Source of the DNA: Pseudisothecium myosuroides
Lineage: Eukaryota > Streptophyta > Bryopsida > Hypnales > Lembophyllaceae
Reading direction: 5' to 3'
Assembly: GCA_951799445.1 (NCBI GenBank)
Contig: OX637287.1
Span: forward strand, 19,902,224-19,966,223
DNA length: 64,000 nucleotides
The translations under genes were made by a program, and so were the position numbers. A model generated the notes under the pieces. That model was not told the origin of the DNA. It ran no database searches and saw nothing but the letters and a program-made list of their open reading frames with translations. The first letter of the stretch is position 1. The number at the start of each line of letters is the position of its first letter. Positions 24,413-36,353 of this stretch are shown here, one piece after another.

Positions 24413-25818
24413 ATTGTCTAGGGTTTCTTTGTTGTTCATAGATTGTTTGTGAGGTTCACTTTTTGAATTTTTGAAAATATAGTTGTATAAGCCACTTGGT
24501 GGCCTTATGGTCCATTAGGGGTTAACCTTTATATCATCTGATTATGAACCCTTATTACATGAAAACATGAATCAATAATAATCTAAACATTCTTAAAGGC
24601 AACCCTTTCACCCCTTGGCCAGCATTTATGGAAGGAATTATATAAATGCAATGTAACTACTTGAATCCAAGATTTAACAATGATTTGGTTATTGAGAGGC
24701 TTGTAATGTAGAGCTTTAGATGTCCTTTCAAAGGTCCTTTTACAAAGGATATTTTTTCTTCTTTGAAAAGAAATAGCTAAAGGGAGGGATTTTGAAGGGG
24801 TGGTCTTGATTTTCTAATTATAGAATAACTAGAATATATCATGTTGCAATGCAACCGCCTATAAAAGGTTTCATTCTAAAGCAAAACAAATGGTCAGGAA
24901 TGATTCATCTCCCTTCAACAGCCATGGAAGATTGACTCCCTTATTGCCGTGTGCTTTATCTCTAAAGAAATCATTGGAGTTTTGTATTTTCTACCCATGA
25001 TAAAAATTACGAATTCTGAATTCATATTTGCAATGAGAGACCCCAAATTAGCAAGGAGAGGTGAAAAAATACAAAATTTAGACAACACAAAATAGGGGGC
25101 AATTTTTACATTAACCCTTGGTTGAGGTAATAAGGAAGTCAATCCTCCCTGGCCCTTATTATCAATATGGTAGCTTGATTATTTTTGTGGTCTTATCTTA
25201 TACAATAGAACCTCTATTACTACATATTCTCTTCGAGCATTTGCAATGCACACAAGAACAATGCATGTATTGGCGCTGTGCTTGGAAAAAAGTCGTTTGT
25301 AAGAAGAATTGGACTCCAATGCAACCGTTATGGGTCCCAACACTTCCATGGTCTTAGTATGCAACCCCCTAGATCCAACAAATTTCCAAAATGTGAAGGG
25401 CCCGCAAGTTGGCTCCTAGTAGAAATAATTATGATTGTCAACCCTTTTCCGCATTGTTAAGCGTGCCAATCAATTCAACCTTCCTTTGTTTTAATGAAAA
25501 GTCTTTTTTTAAAGTAGATTCTTTTCTTTCTTTCTTTTTATAATGCAAAAAGTCCATTTGACGTTTGGATTGCCGGCTTAATTGGATCGATTTGTTCTAA
25601 AAAAACCCAACACTATGTGAGGCTCGTGGAATGCCCTTGTGTTTGCCGATAAAGGGACTGTTTACCAAGAGCGTACTGTGGATGCTCTTAGTGCATAATA
25701 TGTAGTAAGAGAGTTAGTAGGTGGGCCCAAATTTCAAATATCTTTTCAGCAGTGTAGTTAGAGGCCATGTTAGTTAGGTGCCATTATTACACCTCTCCAA
25801 TTGCACAAACCTCTTTTA
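24413..25818. other. AT-rich intergenic region with one solo transposon end
   Basis: A right-end signature of the TTAA family (ATTAGGGGTTAA) ends at 24525, but I found no matching left end. The rest shows no gene. The 25660-25740 stretch (GGATGCTCTTAGTGCATAAT) resembles the right end of the MITE at 25819-26225 and may be a remnant of a second copy. Confidence 0.4.
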
Positions 25819-26225
25819 GAGCATCTCCAGTAGTGTACTTGGAAAGTTGTTTTTGGAGAATGTCAGGTGGGAGGAGGGGCCCGGAATTTAACCATTCCCG
25901 CACCAGCAACCCTGGAAGGAAGGCAACGTGTTAAAAATCCCACATTACAAGGCGTAGGATTAATTATCTTTCAAAACCAAGCACAGCCAGAGAGCTATAA
26001 CTAGTCACAACACTTGGTTACCCCGCAAAGTGGAAAATTTGAGGCACTAACTTGTCAGTAGCATGTCAACCATGTGAGACACTGCAAGGTAAAGTGTCGT
26101 AATGGATTTTTGAAGTGGCCTGCATTGAATAACTTCACAGGTTGCAACTGGTGGAACACTCAAATCTCCTAGGCCGCGCCAAACCCTCTGATGTTATAGT
26201 GTGGCACGACCCACTAGAGATACTC
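25819..26225. mobile_element. MITE with GAGCATCTCCA ends, TTA target duplication (PIF/Harbinger-like)
   Basis: 407 bp. The left end GAGCATCTCCAGTAG and the right end CACTAGAGATACTC are imperfect inverted repeats, and both are flanked by TTA (25816-25818 and 26226-26228). Three-base TTA/TAA duplications are typical of PIF/Harbinger MITEs. No coding capacity. Confidence 0.6.
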
Positions 26226-26228
26226 TTA

Positions 26229-26891
26229 GTGCATAGTCCCAGCACTGTGCACTAAGAGAGGTTCTTGTTAAATGCATCATGGAGTCTCTTTGCTTTCATA
26301 TGTTCCTACAGGACTGAAGGTCCTCTATAACGTAAGATCCATTCGAACATATATTGTCACCCAAATGCGAATTTGTGAGCCTTACTTCACTCGTACCTCT
26401 TCATCAACGGAGTCCAGTTTGGTTCGCATTCTTCGAATCTCTTGCGCTTCCCAAATAACTGATCGCATCGCAAATCCTCTGTCGGAGAATCATGACTCGC
26501 AGCCTCCCAAACAAACCCACTCTATGCAAAATTGATTTACCATCCTGCAAGATATAAGTTTCCCAAGTCTTATTAGTCTTGCATATATGCACCGTTCGGC
26601 GATTTGAATTTGCATGATGAAGTGCCTCGTACTTTGAGCGGAGGTTCCAGGGCCAAAATCGTGTAGGGCTGGATTTGGAAACAAAGCACAGATCTATTCG
26701 GGTGGCTGAAATCGTAAACTGGGATTTGTGTCATTGCGATTCTGAAATGAGACTTCAAGAATAATTCGTGCAGGGCTCAAACAAGGAAATGGAAGAGCAT
26801 CTTGTGGTGGAAATTGAGCACTCTGACACCGTGTGGTATGCTTCTGAAACTCTACACAAAATTCTATGCAATGATTTAACGATGACTAGGG
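26229..26891. other. Higher-GC upstream region of the small gene, no firm exon
   Basis: Base composition is closer to genic DNA than the flanks. An exon-like frame follows the acceptor at 26770-26773 (NKEMEEHLVVEIEHSDTVWY) and runs to about 26979. It may be an upstream or abandoned exon of the gene at 27233; I cannot join it in phase. Confidence 0.3.
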
Positions 26892-27052
26892 TTCTTCCTA
26901 TTTCTCGGTACATTTCGCTTCGTTCGGTTTTCTCAGTAACGAGGGACTCAGTGAATGAACTTTGCATGTTTCGGTCCTGATTATAGCATACACAACAATT
27001 CATAGAAGCGGTTCATGGACATTGTTAGGTTTAACAGAGAGTTCAGGAGAGG
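26892..27052. repeat. Dispersed repeat R3, copy 1
   Basis: About 160 bp closely matching 39181-39352 in the same orientation (shared CATAGAAGCGGTTCATGGAC and TTCTTCCTATTTCTCGGTAC). Its right border coincides with the left border of the lipase-block duplication at about 27053. Confidence 0.75.
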
Positions 27053-27232
27053 GCTGTACCACCACCTTGAAAATCTATCGACGCCTCTTACTCTCTTACT
27101 AACTCTCCAATTTCTTGATCGATCTTCCTGCAGAATTATGCTTCGAGTACCTTCAGCAATCGCGGTGCTCAATCGCGGTACTCAAGCAGGAAGTGATCGA
27201 CCTAATCCTTGATTCGAGCAGGACTTAATACA

Positions 27233-27951
27233 ATGAGACATGCAAGGAGGTCCCCGAGACAGTTCAAGTGTCGAAGACCGCTTTGTCACGAATGTGAGGA
27301 AGCGGAGAAAGCCAAGTCCGACACTTCTGAGAACCAGGTGACAAATTCTCAGCCAGTTAGGAATCGAAAGCACGCAATAATGGCTTCAAGTTCATGTTAG
27401 GGTAACAGCCATTGAAGATCGCCTTGACATGGGATGTGGGATTGCAGGGAGAGCAAGCAGTTGGATTTTTGTTATCTCCAAATGCTGGCAAGACTGCTGT
27501 TGCTGGTACTCCACTTGGATCTTCACAACACTCCACTGATATCATTACGGACGCTCTGAATCTGGGTAATTCTGTTGTTGCAACTCTGTTCGTCCAATTT
27601 CGGAGCACTTGGTTCAAGCTCCAGTTGGCCTTGTGGACAGGAATTGATGTCAACGACCCAACCGTTCAGCTGGCCAACATTATCATGGAGCTGGAAGATG
27701 GATGCGTGGAGCGAGTTCAAATGAGCGACAACGAATCTGCAGAAGAAGTGGCCAAAAAGGTTTGTCGGAAGAATGACCTTCCTGATCAATTCGTGGCGCT
27801 GCTTGCAGAGCATATTATGGATCGGTATCCACAAAGGCCTGTGGACCAACCGAAAGAGGATGTGACTGAAAACAGCGAAGAAACGAAACAGCCGAAGTCG
27901 GGGAAGAGTCCAAGTGAGAGCTCAAATAGTCGTGAATCCAAAGAGAAGTGA
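27233..27951 (+). CDS. Small gene of unknown function, copy A; C-terminal acidic domain
   Basis: I do not recognise this gene. A three-exon reading (27233-27337, 27448-27565, 27641-27951) has GT-AG borders and consistent phases and gives 177 aa. The last exon is the best supported part: it encodes LANIIMELEDGCVERVQMSD followed by ESAEEVAKKVCRKNDLPDQF and LLAEHIMDRYP. This pattern (a two-strand DG turn, acidic spacer, helix, then ND-LP and an amphipathic helix) recalls PFU- or ubiquitin-like C-terminal modules, but that is only a resemblance. A Lys/Glu/Ser-rich tail follows. The gene ends 55 bp from the convergent lipase stop codon. The first two exons are uncertain: a 13-bp tandem duplication at about 27163-27188 and 10 extra bases at about 27292, relative to copy B, change frames upstream. 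A longer ancestral frame seems likely. Confidence 0.5.
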
Positions 27952-28006
27952 TTCATTATTTGGCCACCAATTTTATACAATGTCTGATCAGTAACATTTT
28001 ATTTTC

Positions 28007-31000
28007 TCAAAAGCTAGTAAAATTGAGATTACAGAGCAAACTGAGGTTGGAGCTCCCTGGCAGACCTTCCACAAATCGACCCGTGAGAAAAAGCAGAGCA
28101 ATCTGACGATTGAGTGCCTGGGTGGGATGGATCCCATCCCAAGAGAGATGCTGTGCAGGATCTGCGCACGCCGACGAGATGTTGACGAAGGTAGTGAGGT
28201 TTGTAACAGGATCTTTGACTTCCCCTGAATTGCCGCACCTGACTGAAGGATTGTAGTTGTGCTTGCCGCCATAGCCACAACACGCCACGAGTGCCTTGTC
28301 TTTTTGAAACCCTAAAACACGGGACAACCAACATGGTATCAATTTCGAAATCCTAAGAAAGGGGACAATCAACATGACGCCAAATTCGCAGGTAACTTCA
28401 AAGCGAGTGATTAGGGGAAGGCTCTGAAGTTAGACTCACCATATGCTTCTGGATTGCTGTAAATGACTTTGGTCGCAGCGTAAGCGTCGAAGAACACGAT
28501 GCTTGCATCGGACCAGCGCGACCGATACTCTTCCACGTTCGCGTGCAACTGCGCATTGTAAACCTCCACCACTTCGTTGTATTCGCTCAAACAACCCACT
28601 TCATCGACGGAGGCGCCCTTTCCTTCAAATTCCGTGAGAAGAAACGGAATGCATCCCTCGGGGGGAACATTGAAAACGAAGAAGCTCCGTGATCCCCCGG
28701 AGTAAAGACTCTGTGTGCATCCCCGTGGTATTAGTTGCACAATTAAAAATTTGCACATTGGCAGCTTCCCGAAGCGAGGGAAGAAGCTTACGACAACATA
28801 GTTTCCATGACATTCTATACACTCTTAACTCCCTTAACGTGACTGCTTGGATGACAGTCATAGTAAAGGTCAAATAGTGTGAAAGTAAGATAAGTGTGCT
28901 CCAGTCGATAACATTGTGGCAAGTGGACAAGATACTGTAGAATGTCATTGAAGAGAGGGTCAAATTTAACGAGGTCTCAGTGTATTTGACAATTCAACGA
29001 GGGTTGTGAAGCCTTGGTTGTTGAGTCGATTTTGTAGAGGTGACAACCAAACATGGAATATGGAGAGAAGTCTCAGAACAATCACCAATAATGTAGAAAC
29101 ACCTAATTGCAACACTTCGTTTGATCCTGCTATCACAAAATTTGATGTCATTATTAGCGAACTAAAGACAAAAGTTACAAAATATTACTAAAAGTGTTAA
29201 GAAATGATAAGACCACAGTTGGGTTGCATTTGATCACAAAATTTGATGTCATTACTAGCGAACTAAAGACAAATGCAACCCAACAGTGGTTTTGTCATTT
29301 TCTTGACACTTTTGTATTATTTTGTAACTTTTGAAAGTTGGGTTGTCACAATGTAAAGGCTGGTTGTATATGAACTAACCTCCAATTCTTTTTGAACGGC
29401 TTTGACTACCAATGGGACCGTGATATCAATCACTTGTGCAGGCGTATGACCTTTGCTGTATGCAGCTGAAAAATCATTTGCCCCAATTTCTGAAATCACA
29501 TACAACGCCCTTCCAAAATACGAGGGGTCGACATCTGAAACACAATGTATTCATCAAACTCGCAGATTTCAAATTGCCAAGAATGAAATGCACAAGCAAT
29601 TCTTCCTCCAATTCGAGTTTTCTATTGATAACCAAGACACATAACATCATTCAAGTATGCCAGTTGTTTCCAAAATATAAGATTCGAAGGAGATAAGTAA
29701 AAGAACATGAGGAGGATTTGACATTCAAAACTCTACAGCAAACCCAATATGAGATCCACAATTTGGGTTTGACCATATTGTGCTCAGAGCCAGCAGTTGG
29801 TGGGAATCTCTACATGTGACTCGTGGAATACTTAACATACATCTCTGATGAAAATCACCACCTGCAGACCTGACTGAATGATGAGAAATGGCAAATTTTC
29901 CATTGCAGATTGAATTTCAAGCAAGAAGCTGCCAGCGGCCACAACAAATACGTGAATCGTCTGCTCCTAGGAATGAACTTACACGGAATAGTTGATGCGA
30001 ATTTGAAGCTGAAGAATTGAAGAACTTCCGAAGAGAGACTGAAGGGGCTTGTCAACAAGTTCGCCGCCGCCGTGGCTCCGCCGTAAGCAAAATTGGCGCC
30101 GTACTCATAGCCTGAGCCCCAAAAGTGCGCTGCAGTCGGTTCAACGAAGGGGAATCCAAAAGCCTGTGCTGTTTCCACGGGGATATGGCAAACAAGAAAT
30201 GAGTTACTACAGTCTTTATAATTTCGTCTTGACGAATTTCCTCAAAGAAAGAAACTGGAAATGATCATAAATTTCAACCTCAACAGCATTAAATGTGATA
30301 AAAAGGAGAAATTTCAACAGATTCGCACTTTCCAGACGCTTGTGCGAAACCTTAAAACCTACTCGAGCCCTGGCTAGTAGAGCTCTGTGCACTTGATGTC
30401 ACAATTATGGTAATCTGTGCTGTTCCCAAGGTGAGATTGCAAACACTACACAAATTACTAAAGTCTCTACGATTTTGTGCAAGCAAGACACTGGAAATGA
30501 TCATAAATTTCAACCTCAATAGTATAAGATCTGTTCAAGTGTCGTAATTTCAAGATTTACGCACGATTGTTCGAAACCTTAAACCTTCATCAGTGATAGC
30601 TTTTAGAGCTTTATGCCCTTGACTGTCACAACTATGCCGTTTCCATGGGGACATTGCAAGCACTAAATAAATTACTACAATCTCTACGATGTCGTCTTGA
30701 CGAGTTTGCTGAAAGAAAGAGGCTGAAAATGATCTATCATGAATAAATTTTCAATTCAATACCATTAAGTATGTTAAAATGTCGAAATTCCAAGCTATTC
30801 GCACTTTCCAGACGCTTGTTCGAACCCTTAAATCTAAACCGGTTCTCGTTTTTAGAGCTTTATGCACTTGAATACATGTCACAAGTAAGGCACTTTGAAA
30901 CATAGTCACCAATTTAATTAACGAAATTGAACATTCCAAAATATTCACCCACCGATCAAAGAGCGCGCGGAGGATAATAGCAGTATTTAAAGAATTGAGA

Positions 31001-31313
31001 GTCTGTGACTACTCAGACTGTCACTAAATTTACCGAAGAAATCAATGACCAGGCGGCCATCGCTGAAGCGGCTGGGATTGATCGACCCGGGGAAATTGTA
31101 GGACTGTCCATAGGGGTACCGCGGACTGTCGATTCCGAGATACGCAATGTTCCCTGTATCGGTAAGCGAGTCTCCGAACACGAACATCGCTGTTTCCGGA
31201 CATACTGAAGGCCCGGATTGAGCTCCCGCAGCAACAACCATGAAGCCAAGAAAGCACAGCATCCTCGCGTCCATCCCCTGCCGAATCCTCAATAATCTCT
31301 GCCAGTAGTCCAT
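28007..31313 (-). CDS. GDSL esterase/lipase, copy A, 6 exons, 409 aa
   Basis: Secreted SGNH-type serine hydrolase of the plant GDSL family, which acts on lipid or acetyl ester bonds; the substrate cannot be told from sequence. Exons: 31313-31034, 30168-29983, 29869-29837, 29534-29380, 28710-28440, 28311-28007, all in phase. A hydrophobic segment ([14 protein letters not shown], residues 18-31) is a signal peptide; translation may start at residue 1, 14 or 18. Block I is FVFGDSLTDTGN with nucleophile Ser49. Block III is IGANDF (Asn186), where GAND replaces the usual GGND/GQND. Block V is WDGIHPT with Asp367 and His370. Other family marks are [32 protein letters not shown] and ACCGYGG. A 33-nt microexon carries LQVVIFIRD. 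Introns 1 and 4 hold local repeats listed separately. An intact paralogue lies at 54723-60331. Confidence 0.92.
29132..29332. repeat. Inverted/direct repeat composite in intron 4 of lipase copy A
   Basis: Arms at about 29171-29232 and 29271-29332 are inverted copies (AAATGCAACCCAAC and its complement at the inner ends). A 41-bp direct repeat (ATCACAAAATTTGATGTCAT at its start) precedes each arm's loop side, at 29132 and 29232. Copy B has a single unit, so this arose by a local inverted duplication in copy A. Confidence 0.7.
30164..30890. repeat. Three tandem units (about 217-251 bp) in intron 1 of lipase copy A
   Basis: Units start near 30164, 30415 and 30633. Each begins with the exon-2 acceptor region seen from the plus strand (TGTGCTGTTTCCACGG and variants) and ends near CTTTATGCACTTGA...GTCACAA. 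Copy B has only one unit (59653-59912), so copy A expanded. The two outer units carry acceptor-like AACAG or AACGG sites. Confidence 0.75.
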
Positions 31314-32515
31314 GACGAATTGACGATCGAATTCAACTCGAGCTCAATTGTTCACGTACATCAGCGATCAATTCCATTCATTCCTTGCCTGCCTCTAGAA
31401 CAAACTCCCTCCAATTCGACCGTCCTTCGTGACGAAGCTCTCAACAATGAGCTAGCTAGCACCAATTCCATGGAACGTCCCGGTGGAACAAACATGCGGA
31501 AGCTTTAGAACCAAGGCAGGATTGGGGACATATAGTTCTGTCACAAGCCGGAGGTAAAGCCGGGGATGATTACAACGATAGGGTTCTAGCTTACAACATG
31601 ACTATTGGAAGCTTCAAATCGACGTACTAATGTCACTTTAAAGTGGGGAACCCAATCCCACTAACATCCCATCTGCTGAATTGGCGGAAAATCCACGTCT
31701 TTGACACTTTTCAAGGTGCGAGGCCTGAAACCTAAACCTTTACCAATCCTAAGTTCAAAGCTTTCTACTGTACAGATGACTGTCTCAATTTGATATCCAC
31801 AATTCGCAAAAATCTCACGAAATTAACAGTAACTGCTATTAGCTAACCCATATAGCATTGTATTAGCAAATGATTGATTATCACTTCAATATGTGCTTTG
31901 GTCGAAGTACATACAGCTTTGCATACATTAGATCTAGAGCTTTTCTATAACGACATGATACGTGATGCATTAGTAAATATTAGCTGCGAAATAGGCTTAA
32001 GGTTCTGATCCTGCCACATGGGTTCAATTTTTACCACCGGCCTACAATTTTTGCGCACCGACTCCACCAAGAGAACTTTCTCGATAGCTATCTTGGATTA
32101 ACTTAAATTCTCGTGGTCGCTGAGTATGGAGTCGAAGCATTATACGCCTGCCGTGTGGATTCAGAACCTGCGAAGAGCATATGCCTCGATGACAGCGAGC
32201 TCGCATGAAAAGCAGAGGAATTGCATGACGTAGGTGGTCGCCGTGGATGATTGAGGGCGTGTCCCACCCTGCCATGCCAGAGTTGCAATGATTGACCGGC
32301 CACAACACGACTCCGTCTGCAAGAGCGGTTTGATTCACCGTCTGTGGAAGCGGAGCAGGAATGTTCGTTTGCTTGGATTACAAGCAAAATATTGCTTGGA
32401 GTATCATTTTTTGAGTAAAATTTGTTGGAATGGATTTGAATGGAGGTTCTCTTGACATGGTGCTTTTTATAGATTTTTGTGTTCTTTGAATCTATGACCT
32501 CGTTTTTGCTAATAT
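31314..32515. repeat. Lipase copy A upstream flank, shared with copy B
   Basis: Promoter side of copy A. Sequence up to about 31730 matches 60332-60720, and 32040-32340 matches pieces at 60715-60830 and 62100-62560 (shared CTCGATGACAGCGAGCT and CTGAGTATGGAGTC). No independent gene is supported; the minus-strand frame at 32042-32338 is not conserved in copy B. Confidence 0.6.
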
Positions 32516-32705
32516 GGCAATTTCATTAAAATGGCAATATTATTTGAAAATGGCATGAAAACAGTTTAGAAAAGCCGTTCCAAATCTATATACCCATCCT
32601 AGATGATTCAGAACACCCGTTCTAAAATCTATACCAGTCCCAGATGGTGAAAATGGCACACCGTCAAAGTGGCACTTGGAATACCACCATTTTAATGAAA
32701 TTGCC
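32516..32705. mobile_element. 190-bp MITE with GGCAATTTCATTAAAATGG ends
   Basis: The left end GGCAATTTCATTAAAATGG (32516-32534) is the exact complement of the right end, which finishes GAAATTGCC at 32705. No coding capacity. The flanking bases do not give a clear target duplication, so the superfamily is open. Confidence 0.6.
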
Positions 32706-34759
32706 CATTAATCTGGTTTTGAACTAGAATAATGCAATTTTGGCTTGGTCAAGGCATTTGACATACTTCCACATTTGTAATTTAAAAATAATAATAATAT
32801 ATTCTAGGAGTTACATCAAATCCAACCACTAGATAGAACAAATATTTAATAAAGTATCTCCACAAATTAAGATGACTTTCATTCAAGGCAGTAATGAGAA
32901 AGAAACATGAGTTTCAATGTGTTTTGTCGTCTAGAAATTGGATGTTGGAGTGCTAAGGGGTTAAGATACAAGCACCCATTCACAACATTACATTCAAAAC
33001 CAATTTTGAAAATATGTTGATACATGTGTATCAAAATTAATGTACAACTCGCATACATGAATGCAAAAAAATTAGTTTGGAGGTGCATTTGAACTGCATT
33101 TGAATTGCAAGACTATATACCACATTTGTACAAATTCAAAAAATTCTCAATCGCTCTTTGGAAAATTCATGATTTTTAGTTGCCGTCGTGTTAAAAGCTA
33201 CTACTTTCGTGGCTCCGTTTCAGAATGATCTTCTTGTTGGCCAAATATTCTAGATTAAGGCAAAAAATAACATTTAAAAAAACCATTTTGCACTACAAAT
33301 AGGATTTAGGATTCTCCTTACTTCCTCAAAATTTTGAGTTTCTAAGCCCTTTTTAAAGTGCAGTTTAAGAGTATTGAAAACTTGATTTTTTTGAGCATTT
33401 TCAAGGAGCACTGGTAGGCACTTAATTATCAAGTGAGATCATTGTTTTGTAGGCATTTTGTATGAACCTAAGACCATGTGTGGATGTCTATTCCACCTCC
33501 CAAAGCTTCATCTCCTTCAATCGGGTTATATTCAAAGAGATGCAAAAAATAAGAATGAATAATGTTGATTGACTCCTTTAATCATTTAATTTGTCTTTTT
33601 GATTGATGATTTCATGGTTGGAGGGGAAACTACTACTCAAAGATTTTTTGTTGGTCCCCAATAGCAATCGAAAGTCAAATTTGACCAATTCACTAGTCAT
33701 AGACTGCAATAGAAAGATCATTTTGGGACAAAAAGTGAAGGCCAACAGGAAGATTATTTTAGGATGGAGGGAGTATATCATATCTTTATTCTAGCTTAAT
33801 GTATGTGGAATTGTGTAAAATGTTGATTATAGGTAGCAAATGGCAATCATAGGTGTACTCATTTACTAGCAAAGTTGGTGCCAATTTTCAATATTGTAAT
33901 CCTTCTATGAGATAATGGAGGGTTTTTGAAAACAACCAGTTACTAATGTTTCACCAACAAAATGCAAATACCGCTTTATTTGATATTTACAATTTAGGAT
34001 TAGTAAGGGCCTTGGGTACTCATACGCATATTTGTCCTTTTTTCAATTGTGTTATCTATCTACACATGCTAGCATTTTAGTTCATAATTCTTGGGGCAAG
34101 TGCAAATTGAGGATGCAATATGATTAAAAAAAATCAAGATATGAGTATCCTTTACACCAACAGTCTCAAGGCCTTTTTTCCTTCAAAATTGTTCAAAACT
34201 GCCATTTTTAGTGCAAAAAGGAAAAAAAATTCCATCATATCTAAAAATAGGATGCTGCAATAGTTTGGTATAAAAATGTTTGAAAAAAATTTCATCTACT
34301 TCAACCACATAGATTGCAAGATAATTGCGTTCAAAGTGAAGAAAATATGGTTTTGGGGTAGTGTGGCAATTTAGTCTCAACTTTGAATCCTCTTAACTTT
34401 ATATTTTTGCATTCAAAATTTTTTATTATGAACAATTGAATTGAAAGTAGGAAAAAAAATTTAAGAAAAAAACATTTACATGATTTTTGTTATTTAAGAA
34501 ATTGTCAAGTAGAAGTGGGTATGAGATAGAAGAAATAACTAAATTGTTAGTAGCTCTAAGATGGAATTAAAATACCCACTAATCTCAATTGAGTTATTAT
34601 TTTAATAATCAAAGTTAGTCTTATGCAATGAGGATGTAAAAATTGAACTGAAAGGCAAATCCAACATGTTATCTTTCGAAGAAGATGCTCTAATTGCATG
34701 CAAAACAAAATGCTCTATATATTTTTCATGATTTAAGGTAGAGATACCTTTAGTAATAC
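32706..34759. other. AT-rich tract with transposon remnants
   Basis: No gene seen. A solo GGGGTTAA end of the TTAA family lies at 32957-32964. A Stowaway-like right end (TTTTAGGATGGAGGGAG followed by TA) is at 33756-33775. A degraded subterminal region of the TTAA family (AAAACTGCCATTTTTAGTGC, then AGATTGCAAGATAATTGCGT) lies at about 34165-34400. Confidence 0.45.
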
Positions 34760-35489
34760 GGGTGATTGCAAGTAACAATTGTCCTTTTTTTGTCCCCTAG
34801 GCCTTAGACATATGTTTTTTTGCTCATATTTTTTGCATCATATGTTAGTTTTTTATGAGATTTGAAATGAAGGTATATATGGTAATATTAGACAATTGAT
34901 TAATTTTTCTAATTTTCAAGAATTAGTTTATTATTTTTAAACACCTTTTGATTGGATGTCTATTTTTGTCATTTAGGAGATTTTAGTACTATTTTTGGTT
35001 CAGTAATGAAAATTTGAAGGTCAAAATTGGTAGAAACAAGGATTTCTACTAAAGCTACACAAAACCACGAAGAGATTTTTTAATAATAATAAAGTATCCA
35101 CCTTCTACATATGTTCAAAGTGTTCTACCTTTGCGCAAGTGCAGAGAATATAATTTGTTTTTCCCAAAGCTGCAAATGGTTGAAAAGGAACATCTTCAAG
35201 TTAGAAAGAGTTAAAAAAATTTAGTTTATTTTTTTGAACTCTTTTACTATTTTATAAAAATCAAAACATCAAAGTCTCTATGCTCTTGGCAATTTCTATA
35301 ATTTTTTTTTTTGTGCATAACTTTTAGAAATAAAAAATTTTAGGCTTGAAAATTTGCATACATACTATTTGGAATGCTTTATAAATTATCCATATTTTAT
35401 TTCATTTAAAAAAAAATTACAAAAGTCATATTACTCACAAAAATAGGCGATTTTGAGACATAAAAAGTAGGTGTTTCTTGCAACGACTC
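34760..35489. mobile_element. TIR element family GGGTGATTGCAAG, copy 1
   Basis: About 730 bp. The left end GGGTGATTGCAAGTAACA and the right end GTGTTTCTTGCAACGACTC are imperfect inverted repeats of the same type as at 35614 and 47828. No open frame of note. Confidence 0.5.
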
Positions 35490-35613
35490 TTTTGATTGAT
35501 AATATCTTGAAAAAACTACATATACTTCAAGTGATACATTTGAAATATTAACAAGAAGTGTTGTACCACACTAAAAGCAATACTAATAACAATAAAATAA
35601 CAATTGCAGGTCA

Positions 35614-36353
35614 GGGTCGTTGCAAGAAAGGGCGTTCATTTTTTGTACCGTTTTGTACAATACTCATTTTTTCTTCTGGGAACACTTTATAATTAGATTT
35701 TTTTTAAATGTAAAAAATATGTAAAATGTATAAACCTTCAAAAAAAAGGTACCCTAGGAAGGAAAAGCATAGAAAAATTCTCTAAGTACGAGAACTACAA
35801 AACCACAAAATCTCATGAAAATAGGTACTATCACTGTAGTTTTACATTTTAATTTGTAAAAAACAAGAATTTTTTTAAAAAAAAACCCTAGAGATTGGCC
35901 ATTTGGAAAAGTGTTCATAGTGATGAAATTTCACCAAAAGATTGATCTTAGAATCATCTTCATTATTCAGAAATTGCATGCAATGGGAGTGTTATTTGCA
36001 TTCTTATGGAGGACACAAAGTAATATATTTTTAGATTCAATTTGCTAAAAATATGCTTTCCTACTATGCAAATAGACTATGAAAATTTTAGCTCCACATT
36101 ATTAAATTTAGGGACTCCTAATGTAGTAAAAAAATCCTAAACTACATCAAGTGACAAATTAACAAAAATGATTTTTAAATATATAATGTTTTTTTAATTT
36201 CTAAAAAATAAGGGATCTGATTACCATCAAGTTAGATATGATCAATAAAAAGTTCATGTTCATTGGACTTGTGATTTAAAAGTTATAGAGGATAACAAGA
36301 GATGGTGCCTTCGATGTGACGGGAAATAGGACCGCCCTTTCTTGCAATGACCT
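35614..36353. mobile_element. TIR element family GGGTGATTGCAAG, copy 2
   Basis: About 740 bp. The left end GGGTCGTTGCAAGAAAGGGC is matched, inverted, by CGCCCTTTCTTGCAATGACC at the right. GTCA flanks both ends (35610-35613 and 36354-36357), a possible 4-bp target duplication. The right end overlaps the tail of an open frame on the minus strand. Confidence 0.5.
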
